A stretch of DNA of 5,264 bases from CAWUKT01 sp963923035 (lineage in GTDB: Bacteria > Bacteroidota > Bacteroidia > J057 > JADKCL01), in NCBI GenBank assembly GCA_963923035.1, contig CAWUKT010000159.1, positions 1-5,264 on the forward strand. Direction: 5' to 3'. This document shows positions 1-5,218 of the stretch, piece by piece. The notes under the pieces are model-generated. The model was not told where the DNA came from, searched no databases, and saw nothing but the letters and a program-made list of their open reading frames with translations. The translations under genes were made by a program, and so were the position numbers. Every line of letters begins with the position of its first letter. The first letter of the stretch is position 1.

Positions 1-458
1 GTGGGTTTTAACGGGACACGTATGGGGGAGGGGGACCTCGAACCCAAATAGAATTCGGGTCAGAGGTTAATTCATTCGGCCCGGACCCTAATTAACTTGG
101 GTTTGAGGGCAATGAATTCGCTGAAAAGCTCAATTCATTCGCCGTGGAGGTCAATGCTATTCGTATAAATGGCACATCTATTTAGGTTGGAGGTGGGGGG
201 AGGGTAGCAAGGAGGTGGAGGGGGGTACCTTTTACCCAAATACAATTAGGGTTGGAGGTGAATAGTATTATGGTTGGAGGTGGGTGAATTCGCCTTTGAG
301 GTGGGGTCATTGAGGTCAATGGTGAATTGGAAAGGGGCTGTGGTGAATGAGTGGAGAGTTCGGGGCAATTCTAAAATGGTCAAGGGTGAATGAATTGAGG
401 GAGCGGGAGGATGAATTGAGCTTGGAGGTGGGCGAATTAGGGTTTCAGGCGAATTTAG
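1..458. repeat. Gene-free G-rich low-complexity region with degenerate short repeats
   Basis: I see no credible gene here. The DNA is made of loosely repeated words. GGTTGGAGGTG occurs at 185-195, 250-260 and 272-282, with a variant (CTTGGAGGTG) at 421-430. GAGGTCAATG occurs at 147-156 and 312-321. AATTCATTCG occurs at 69-78 and 132-141, and its partner GAATTCG recurs around 51, 115 and 286. Several G runs of five or six lie at 24-35 and 195-225. The words often follow one another in the order GGAGGT, then AATG or GTGAATT, then CG, as if an old tandem repeat had decayed. The open frame on the minus strand at 246-560 has a biased, Pro/Ser/Thr-rich translation with no recognisable domain and runs into the palindrome array, so I do not call it. 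The function of the region is unknown. Confidence 0.5.
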
Positions 459-1046
459 CCACCTCTGCTTTCGTGGAAGTTGCTTCCACGAAAAAATAAC
501 AGGGCCTTCAGGCTGCCCAATGGACTTTTTGGTGGAAGTAACTTCCACCAAAGCGATCATAGAGAGTGGGCGCGTCCAGTTTTTACTCTTCAGCTTTCGT
601 GGAAGTTACTTCCACGAAACGAAAACGGGGACGTCAGGCCACCCAAGAAGCATTTTGGTGGAAGCAACTTCCACCAAAGCGATGATAGCGAGTGGGCGCG
701 TTCAGTTTCACCCACCTCTGCTTTCGTGGAAGTTACTTCCACGAAAATCAAATAGGGCCGCAAGGCCACCCAATGGGCCTATTGGTGGAAGCAACTTCCA
801 CCAAAGCGATAAGGACGAGTGGGCGCGTCTAGGCTCTCCTCTTCAGCTTTCGTGGAAGTTGCTTCCACGAAAAAATAACAGGGCCATCAGGCCGCCCAAT
901 GGGCCTGTTGGTGGAAGCAACTTCCACCAAAGCGATGATAGCGAGTGGGCGCGTCCAGTTTCGCTTCTTCAGCTTTCGTGGAAGTTGCTTCCACGAAAAT
1001 CAAATGGGGCCGTGAGGCCGCCCAATGGACTTTTTGGCGGAAGCAA
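459..1046. repeat. Tandem array of 126-bp units, each with two mutually inverted 25-bp palindromes
   Basis: Unit starts, taken at palindrome A, are 469, 595, 722, 848 and 974, giving periods of 126, 127, 126 and 126 bp; the fifth unit stops at about 1046. Palindrome A (469-493, 595-619, 722-746, 848-872, 974-998) has the 11-base arm TTTCGTGGAAG, a loop of TTG or TTA, and the complementary arm. Palindrome B (528-552, 654-678, 781-805, 907-931, partial 1033-1046) has the arm TTTGGTGGAAG in units 1 and 2 and a 10-base arm in units 3 and 4, with loop TAA or CAA. The 17-base core of B is the exact reverse complement of the core of A. A and B starts are always 59 bp apart. The A-to-B spacer carries a conserved GGGCC...AGGCC...CCCAATGG segment; the B-to-A spacer carries GCGAT...GAGTGGGCGCGT. 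A short CCACCTCTGC lead-in before unit 1 (459-468) also precedes unit 3. Spacers are conserved, so this is not CRISPR. No family name is recognised. Confidence 0.95.
756..767. repeat. Small GGCC hairpin inside the A-to-B spacer (best of four copies)
   Basis: Between palindromes A and B most units have GGCC, four bases, GGCC. The copies are at 756-767 (loop GCAA), 882-893 (loop ATCA) and 1008-1019 (loop GTGA); 503-514 (loop TTCA) has one G-T pair. Unit 2 has lost it. GCAA and GTGA fit the GNRA tetraloop pattern known to stabilise RNA hairpins; the other two loops do not. The stem is only 4 bp, so this is a suggestion that each unit, if transcribed, could fold into three hairpins in a row. Confidence 0.45.
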
Positions 1047-1079
1047 ATCCACTCCCAGCCAAACCGAAATCCACTCCCA
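1033..1079. repeat. Broken right end of the array and a 13-bp direct repeat
   Basis: The fifth B palindrome begins correctly at 1033, carries one T-to-C change at 1038, and loses its right arm after about 1046. From there the DNA is unrelated to the unit and carries AAATCCACTCCCA twice, at 1045-1057 and 1067-1079 (22-bp period), with a looser CAATCCCACCCCA at 1085. The first copy starts within the loop of the broken palindrome, so the junction looks like a breakpoint within a hairpin. Confidence 0.6.
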
Positions 1080-1387
1080 AAAGACAATCCCACCCCACGT
1101 ACATAAAAAATTGCCCGTCAAATATGGAATCGGAGCCCGGGCTGCATCTCACCCACGTATATGTGTAAACAGTTGTGCATTCCAGTGTGATGTTTTTAAC
1201 CGTAGGAAAAATGGATCAATAAGTGTTTTGACGAATTAAATTTTTGGGAATGCGGGAAATTGTGGCGGAACAATCAACGACTCAACCGACCGTTCAATGT
1301 TTGGTGTACATGAGATTCGACCTTTTAAGGGCAAACAAAGTCTTGTCCCTCAGGTCAACTTTTTTTGAAATCAACGATCAATCTACA
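1080..1387. other. Intergenic region upstream of the oxoamine synthase gene
   Basis: No gene is seen. The reading frame of the downstream enzyme stays open back to a TTG at 1244 and an ATG at 1250, but the 48 residues this would add have no family-like sequence. I therefore treat this stretch as leader. A run of T at 1241-1245 and another at about 1360-1366 are the only conspicuous elements. I could not find a convincing Bacteroidota promoter (TTTG, about 19 bases, TAnnTTTG). Confidence 0.5.
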
Positions 1388-2671
1388 ATGAACCGAGAAA
1401 CTTCTATCCTGGACATGGTCCACCAAGGCCGCTCGCACGGCCTGGTCCACCTGAATGCTGTCTCCGACAGCTACAATGGCCGCGAAATTGAGCTCAACGG
1501 CCAAAAAGTCCTCAACTTTTCTTCGTGCAGCTACCTGGGACTGTCCCTGGATGAGCGGCTGACCCGGGGAGCCCTCGACGCCATGCAACGCTTTGGCCAT
1601 TCCTTCCCCACCTCCCGGTCCTATGTCAGCCTCGGCATCCTCGACGCCCTCGAGCACAAGCTGGAAGAGGTCTTTGGTTACCCGACCTTGCTGTCGACTT
1701 CCACTTCCCTCGGCCACCTGGCCTATTTGCCTACCCTCATCTCCAAAGAAGATGCGGTCATTCTCGACCACCAGGTCCACAACAGTGTGTCCACCGCGGC
1801 CATGGTCCTCAAAGCCAACGGCACCCACCTCGAAGTGGTTCGCCACAACCGCCTGGACAAGTTGGAGGCCCGGATCGAGGAACTGAGTGGGCAGCACCGG
1901 CACATTTGGTACCTGGGCGATGGGATTTATTCCATGTACGGCGACACCGCGCCGATCAAAGGGCTCCACCAATTGCTGGACCGCCATCCCCAGTTCCACG
2001 TCTACCTGGACGACGCCCACGGCATGAGTTGGACCGGTCCGCGGGGCGCGGGCTATGTGCTGTCCCAGGGTCCGTTGCATCCGCGGATGGCCCTGATCAC
2101 TTCCCTCGGCAAGGCATTCGGTTCCCTCGGGGGCGCGATGGTCTTTGCCGACCGCGCGACGAAAGACCGCGTAAAGCACCTGGGTGGGCCGCTGATCTTT
2201 TCGAGTCCCATGACGCCCGCGAACATTGGCGCGGCGATGGCGGCCGCGGAGATTCACCTCAGCCCGGAATTCCCGGCGCTGCAAGCCCGGCTCCAGGAGC
2301 GCCTGGATTATTTCCGGCAGCGGTGCCTCGAATTGGGCATCCCGCTGATTGGGCAGGGCAATACGCCGATCTTCTTCATTCCCGTCGGGAAGCCCGAAGC
2401 GGCCTTCGAAATTGGCGAGCGGATGCTGGAAGCGGGCTTCTACCAGAGCTTTTCCGTATTTCCCAGCGTCCCCCTCAACAATGCCGGCCTGCGCTATACC
2501 CTCACCAATTGGCTGGAACTGGAGGACATCGACCGAATGTTGGTCCACCTGAAGGGGCTTCGGACTTCGGTGATGGCGCGGATGGGCCTGGATGAAGGAA
2601 AGTTGAAGCGGTATTTCAAGGGGATGGAATGGCTGGAAGGTCCCCAGGTTCAGGCCGCCGTCCCCATGTAA
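1388..2671 (+). CDS. PLP-dependent alpha-oxoamine synthase family protein (AONS/KBL/SPT-like acyltransferase)
   Basis: The 427-residue product belongs to the fold-type I PLP enzymes that condense an amino acid with an acyl-CoA and release CO2 (8-amino-7-oxononanoate synthase, glycine C-acetyltransferase, serine palmitoyltransferase). It should be cytoplasmic. Visible family landmarks, numbered from this start: NFSSCSYLGL at 43-52; His131 in DHQVHNS, matching the His that stacks on PLP; DGIYSMYGDTAPI at 178-190; YLDDAHG at 206-212, with Asp208 and His211 in the cofactor sites; and TSLGKAFGSLGG at 238-249, with Lys242 as the Schiff-base lysine. Spacings between these match AONS. Oddities: the usual Glu of the TEGVFSMDGD motif is Asp178, and the usual G-T/S-G-GSR stretch reads FGHSFPTSRS (69-78), so the substrate may differ from biotin or threonine enzymes. 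The C-terminus has about 25 extra hydrophilic residues. ATG 1388 is chosen because homology begins just after it; an upstream TTG (1244) would add 48 unfamily-like residues. GC content is visibly higher than in the cargo genes. Family membership is secure; substrate is not. Confidence 0.9.
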   Translation: MNRETSILDMVHQGRSHGLVHLNAVSDSYNGREIELNGQKVLNFSSCSYLGLSLDERLTRGALDAMQRFGHSFPTSRSYVSLGILDALEHKLEEVFGYPTLLSTSTSLGHLAYLPTLISKEDAVILDHQVHNSVSTAAMVLKANGTHLEVVRHNRLDKLEARIEELSGQHRHIWYLGDGIYSMYGDTAPIKGLHQLLDRHPQFHVYLDDAHGMSWTGPRGAGYVLSQGPLHPRMALITSLGKAFGSLGGAMVFADRATKDRVKHLGGPLIFSSPMTPANIGAAMAAAEIHLSPEFPALQARLQERLDYFRQRCLELGIPLIGQGNTPIFFIPVGKPEAAFEIGERMLEAGFYQSFSVFPSVPLNNAGLRYTLTNWLELEDIDRMLVHLKGLRTSVMARMGLDEGKLKRYFKGMEWLEGPQVQAAVPM

Positions 2672-2683
2672 AGGCGTAGTTTC

Positions 2684-2696
2684 CTTCCGGTGGAAG
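2684..2696 (+). other. Short hairpin after the oxoamine synthase gene, containing a palindrome-like half site
   Basis: CTTCC and GGAAG pair around a GGT loop, 12 bases after the stop codon. No T tract follows, so it is a poor intrinsic terminator. The right side, GGTGGAAGTT at 2689-2698, equals the left half of the B palindrome of the 459-1046 array. The match is short and may be chance. Confidence 0.3.
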
Positions 2697-2793
2697 TTGG
2701 AGGGAAATGAATAGGGCAGCGGGATAAATTTCCCCAGCCCCATCACAATCAGGAATTTAGAAGCCCCGTGCTTTTGAATTGTTCCGTCCAATG

Positions 2794-2827
2794 GGCCCGG
2801 TCTTCTCGTTCAAGGGAGGGCCGGGCC
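2794..2827. other. GC-rich inverted repeat, possible weak terminator
   Basis: GGCCCGG at 2794-2800 and CCGGGCC at 2821-2827 form a perfect 7-bp stem with a 20-base loop, about 120 bases after the enzyme gene. The following sequence has only scattered T, so termination is possible but not well supported. Confidence 0.3.
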
Positions 2828-3106
2828 TGTTCATGGATGAGGATTATTTGCTTTTTCACTGCCCCTTGGGAAAACAATATTAGGCTTTGAGGCCACTCAT
2901 TTTGTTCCAAGCAACAACCATTCCTGACCAGCCGGCAAATCCATTTTGAATCGGCCCATTTTTTCCTCCATTCTCAGTCATTTCGGTCTTGCCCCAGGTT
3001 CAATTCCAAGCTCAAAATGGCCTCTCAACTTACCTCGAGCCCTTTTGCGTCCGTCCCGACATTGCGTTTGTTTCCCTCTCCCCAAGCCCGGGAGCCATTT
3101 CATTCC

Positions 3107-3121
3107 AATGAATCATTCATT
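3107..3121. other. AT-rich palindrome upstream of the cargo genes
   Basis: AATGAAT, one central base (C), then ATTCATT forms a perfect 7+1+7 palindrome about 155 bases before the first cargo gene. It could be a dimeric regulator site; with such biased composition it could also be chance. Confidence 0.25.
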
Positions 3122-3277
3122 ACTTTTTACCATCATTTAGCAGAATCAAAGTAGTAAAGATATTTCATCCCCATTGGTAATCTTAAGGCGTATGCCCTTC
3201 AATCTATAACTCTGCGTTTTCTTTTTTCCTGTCTCTACGTCGAGGCGGGTGGCTAACAATATTTAAAATCAGTTATC

Positions 3278-4138
3278 ATGAAAAGATTTTTGTTGATTGC
3301 CGCGTTGTTCATCGCGGGAATGGGCGTGCAAGCCCAAGGTTGTTTTGTGCCCAGTGTTCACCCGGCGATCATAGCCAAAGGGCAGCAGGCAACGTACGCT
3401 GTTTATTCCTCTCCAGGGGCCGGATACAATTGGACGGTGAGCAAAGGATTGAGGATCATGAGCGGACAAGGCACCAATACTTGTGTGGTAAAAAACATAA
3501 GCGCCTGTACAGGATTTGTTAGAGTCAACCGTTTGTGGAGCAATCCTTGTACCGCTACCCAGAATATCACAGATGGAACCGTCGCTCCTGGAAAGCCTGC
3601 TTTCGTCAATGTAATTACCTCTCCCTGCAATTACATCATGGTCAATGTGCCTTCGGTATCGGGAGCGACAGGCTACAATGTTTATGTGGATGGGATTAAG
3701 GTGAGCCCATTCCCCTATACAACCACCTACTATGCCTCTTCCTACCCCCATATCATGAACAATGGGACGCATACTGTTTGTGCTGAAGCATATAATTGTG
3801 TGGGCACTTCCAGCCAGCGTTGCGTTACTTATACCATCAGCGGTTGTGGTAGTGGTGGGGGAATAGCTATTTATCCCAAAACAGCAGCATCTCCAGAGGC
3901 GGCGGAAGAGCAATTGACCATTTCCCCCAATCCGGTCTCCAATTACGTCCTGATAGAAGTGGACACCGATACCCAGTTGGAGCAGATGCAGGTATTTGAC
4001 CTCCAGGGGAAAGCTGTATTGACCGATGTGGTCCCCAATGAACGGGTGGAGGTCTCCCAATTGGCCCCCGGGACTTACTTCATTCAGGCTGTCACCCAAA
4101 GCGGCCATGTCCTGACGGGGAAATTCCAGAAGTATTGA
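3278..4138 (+). CDS. Secreted T9SS cargo protein: signal peptide, PKD-like, FN3-like and type A sorting domains
   Basis: The 286-residue protein begins with a Sec signal peptide (KR, hydrophobic stretch 4-15, probable cleavage after VQA at 17-19). Residues 20-100 resemble the PKD-like beta-sandwich found in Bacteroidota surface proteins (GQQATYAV, YNWTVSKG, CVVKN). Residues 105-185 resemble a fibronectin type III domain (VPSVSGATGYNVYVDG at 124-139). A Gly-rich linker (187-195) leads to a type A T9SS C-terminal sorting domain at 212-286 (LTISPNPVSN; FDLQGKAVL; QLAPGTYFIQAV; end GKFQKY). Such domains route proteins across the outer membrane and are usually removed on anchoring or release. Nine Cys (22, 69, 77, 91, 117, 168, 174, 182, 190) suggest disulfides in the exported protein. 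No catalytic motif is seen, so a binding, adhesive or structural role is an inference. ATG 3278 is chosen because the signal peptide starts there. The next gene, a paralogue, starts 25 bp downstream with no terminator between, so they are probably co-transcribed. Confidence 0.9.
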   Translation: MKRFLLIAALFIAGMGVQAQGCFVPSVHPAIIAKGQQATYAVYSSPGAGYNWTVSKGLRIMSGQGTNTCVVKNISACTGFVRVNRLWSNPCTATQNITDGTVAPGKPAFVNVITSPCNYIMVNVPSVSGATGYNVYVDGIKVSPFPYTTTYYASSYPHIMNNGTHTVCAEAYNCVGTSSQRCVTYTISGCGSGGGIAIYPKTAASPEAAEEQLTISPNPVSNYVLIEVDTDTQLEQMQVFDLQGKAVLTDVVPNERVEVSQLAPGTYFIQAVTQSGHVLTGKFQKY

Positions 4139-4163
4139 ATCATCACCCTCTAATCACAATGCT

Positions 4164-4733
4164 ATGAAAAGATTCTTATTGATTGTCGCGTTGTTCATCG
4201 CGGGAATGGGCGTGCAAGCCCAAGGTTGTTTTATGTCGGGCAATCACCCGGCCGTTATTCCCCAGGGACAAACAGCAACGTATGCGGTTGTTGCAGTTCG
4301 GGGAAACAGTTATCAGTGGACTACCACGGGTGGTTTGCAGATCCAGTGGGGCCAGAACAGCAATATCTGCATCGTAAAAAACGTCAACTCCTGTTCGGGG
4401 ACGGTGACGGTCGTTCGATCTGGTTCCAACTCGTGTACGGCCACCCAAAATGTAACCGATGGAACGGGATGTGGCGGCAATGGTGGCGGTGGAACTCAAC
4501 CGCCCGCAGCGCCTATCTTCATCGATATCAACCCCATGCCGTGTAATATGGTTGAGATCAACCACCCTTCGGTCTCGGGGGCAACAGGATACAATGTCTA
4601 TATCGATGGTGTCCTTGTTCTTCCCGCACCCAATTCCAACTACTACTTTTCCTCTTCCTATCCCCATATCATGGCCAACGGCCCCCACATGGCTTGTGTG
4701 GAAGCATTCAACTCCGGGGGTAGTTCTGCCTAA
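4164..4733 (+). CDS. N-terminal part of the interrupted cargo gene as it would be translated
   Basis: If the TAA is real and obeyed, translation gives 189 residues: signal peptide, PKD-like domain, Gly-rich linker and most of the FN3-like domain. It lacks the last FN3 strand and the sorting domain, so it should reach the periplasm but not pass the outer membrane through T9SS. It is listed separately because automated annotation will call it as a gene; I regard it as the first part of the pseudogene. Confidence 0.6.
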   Translation: MKRFLLIVALFIAGMGVQAQGCFMSGNHPAVIPQGQTATYAVVAVRGNSYQWTTTGGLQIQWGQNSNICIVKNVNSCSGTVTVVRSGSNSCTATQNVTDGTGCGGNGGGGTQPPAAPIFIDINPMPCNMVEINHPSVSGATGYNVYIDGVLVLPAPNSNYYFSSSYPHIMANGPHMACVEAFNSGGSSA

Positions 4734-4787
4734 ACGTGTGGGTTTTATTCGGTCTTTAATTGTGGACCGGGGGGACTCTTCCCCAAA

Positions 4788-5045
4788 ATGGCGGCCTCCG
4801 ATCTTGATGAGGCCGAGCAGTTGACCATTTCCCCCAATCCGGTCTCCAATTACGTCCTGATCGGGATGGGCGCCGATACCCAGTTGGAGCAGATGCAGGT
4901 ATTTGACCTCCAGGGGAAAGCTGTATTGACCGATGTGGTCCCCAATGAACGGGTGGAGTTCTCCCAATTGGCCCCCGGGACCTACTTCATTCAGGCAGTG
5001 ACCCGAAGTGGCCATGTCCTGACGAAGAAATTCCAGAAGCAATAG
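4788..5045 (+). CDS. C-terminal sorting-domain fragment of the interrupted cargo gene
   Basis: An 85-residue open frame starts at an internal ATG in the same frame as the upstream part. It consists of a short acidic linker and the type A T9SS sorting domain (LTISPNPVSN ... FDLQGKAVL ... LAPGTYFIQAV ... KKFQKQ). It has no signal peptide, so an independent product could not enter T9SS. The ATG corresponds to an ordinary Thr in the paralogue's linker (PKTAAS versus PKMAAS), so it is unlikely to be a genuine start. Confidence 0.45.
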   Translation: MAASDLDEAEQLTISPNPVSNYVLIGMGADTQLEQMQVFDLQGKAVLTDVVPNERVEFSQLAPGTYFIQAVTRSGHVLTKKFQKQ

Positions 5046-5064
5046 CAATCACTTTATTCCCAGG

Positions 5065-5098
5065 ACCGGGCCATTCTTCACGGATGGTTCGGTTTTTT
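5065..5098 (+). terminator. Intrinsic (rho-independent) terminator after the cargo gene pair
   Basis: ACCGGGCCAT at 5065-5074 pairs fully with ATGGTTCGGT at 5084-5093. The stem has ten pairs, two of them G-U, around a 9-base loop, and it runs straight into six T (5093-5098). It lies 20 bases after the last stop codon and is the only strong terminator in the window. This supports one transcript covering both cargo genes. Confidence 0.85.
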
Positions 5099-5155
5099 CA
5101 TGTTCCGGGGATTGGGTTTGGTGGGGGAAAAGGGTAAAAGAACCGCTCGGAGAAT

Positions 5156-5218
5156 GGGGGAAAGGGAAAGAGAAAAGGGAGGAGGGAAATGGGAGGGGAG
5201 TTGGGAAAAGAAAAAGGG
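5156..5218 (+). other. Polypurine tract with a G-quadruplex motif
   Basis: Sixty of 63 bases on the + strand are purines, including 34 uninterrupted ones at 5156-5189. Within it, G runs at 5177-5179, 5184-5186, 5191-5193 and 5195-5198 are separated by loops of 4, 4 and 1 bases, which satisfies the usual G-quadruplex pattern. No gene is seen from 5099 to the window end. The last bases (TACCTTC at 5253-5259) resemble the -7 box of a Bacteroidota promoter, but no -33 box precedes them at the right distance. Confidence 0.6.

Larger units (their letters stand above)
2672..3277. other. Intergenic region, about 600 bp, no gene supported
   Basis: No convincing gene lies here. A 64-codon open frame at 2946-3140 has no family signature, and its Ser/Pro/Phe-rich composition is unlike a real protein. 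The stretch contains a short hairpin just after the enzyme gene (2684-2696), a GC-rich inverted repeat (2794-2827) and an AT-rich palindrome (3107-3121). The last 100 bases become AT-rich, and AATATTTAAAATCAG directly precedes the cargo gene. That is typical of Bacteroidota leaders, which often lack a Shine-Dalgarno sequence. Confidence 0.5.
3278..5045 (+). repeat. Tandem gene duplication with conserved ends and diverged middle
   Basis: The two cargo genes are direct copies. Identity is highest at the ends: 46 bp are identical at 3301-3346 and 4187-4232 (signal peptide), and 86 bp are identical at 3966-4051 and 4873-4958 (sorting domain). The rest of the sorting domain differs at only a handful of sites. 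The PKD-like and FN3-like regions between have diverged to roughly half identical residues, with indels only in the linkers. This could reflect gene conversion at the ends, or strong constraint on export signals with relaxed or diversifying evolution of the exposed domains. Confidence 0.9.
4164..5045 (+). pseudogene. Tandem paralogue of the T9SS cargo gene, interrupted by one in-frame stop codon
   Basis: The frame from ATG 4164 runs through 294 codons to TAG 5043-5045, broken only by TAA at 4731-4733 (codon 190). The parts match the upstream gene in order: an almost identical signal peptide (1-19), a PKD-like domain (20-101; 44 of 80 aligned residues identical to the paralogue by my hand count), a longer Gly-rich linker (100-117), an FN3-like domain (PSVSGATGYNVYIDG at 135-149), then the stop, then a type A sorting domain from LTISPNPVSN to KKFQKQ. 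Aligned without gaps around the break, GTSSQRC in the paralogue corresponds to GSSA-stop-TC here. The TAA thus replaces Gln180, one C-to-T change from CAA. Downstream codons keep the frame and the paired Cys. As read, the product would be a 189-residue exported fragment without a sorting domain. Alternatives are a sequencing error, or readthrough of the stop. Confidence 0.85.

Noticed and set aside
246..560. Minus-strand open frame of 104 codons
   Set aside because: Low-complexity Pro/Ser/Thr-rich translation that starts inside the palindromes and shows no domain.
459..1046. CRISPR array or integron attC cluster
   Set aside because: The spacers between palindromes are themselves conserved, the period is too long for CRISPR, and no cas genes, integrase or attC-like core sites are seen.
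480..1239. Repetitive open frames across the palindrome array (480-755 and 520-1239, translating to a repeated peptide with SWKLLPRK and GGSNFHQSD)
   Set aside because: The repeated peptide moves from one frame to another where the 127-bp unit occurs. Both strands stay open, and the conserved feature is palindrome pairing rather than codons. The part beyond 1046 has no protein-like conservation. I treat it as a by-product of a 126-bp period divisible by three.
1237..1246. TAAATTTTTG as a -7 box for the oxoamine synthase
   Set aside because: The spacing inside the box does not fit TAnnTTTG and no TTTG lies at the expected -33 distance.
1244..1387. N-terminal extension of the oxoamine synthase from TTG 1244
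   Set aside because: The 48 extra residues have no similarity to the family's N-terminus, and ATG 1388 gives a normal family length.
1355..2791. Long antisense open frame of 478 codons opposite the oxoamine synthase
   Set aside because: The plus strand has clear PLP-enzyme motifs. The antisense frame is a common by-product of GC-biased codons and shows no family signature.
2946..3140. Small open frame of 64 codons in the intergenic region
   Set aside because: No recognisable motif, unusual Ser/Pro/Phe-rich composition, and no leader or operon context.
3174..3214. Candidate promoter for the cargo genes (TTG at 3174-3176, TAACTCTG at 3207-3214)
   Set aside because: The -7-like box is one base off the Bacteroidota consensus TAnnTTTG, but the -33-like TTG is 30 bases upstream instead of about 19, so I do not call it.
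3269..5048. Antisense open frames opposite the two cargo genes (3269-4108 and 4176-5048)
   Set aside because: They are similar to each other only because the sense genes are duplicated; no domain or signal is seen, while the sense strand has a signal peptide and T9SS sorting domain.
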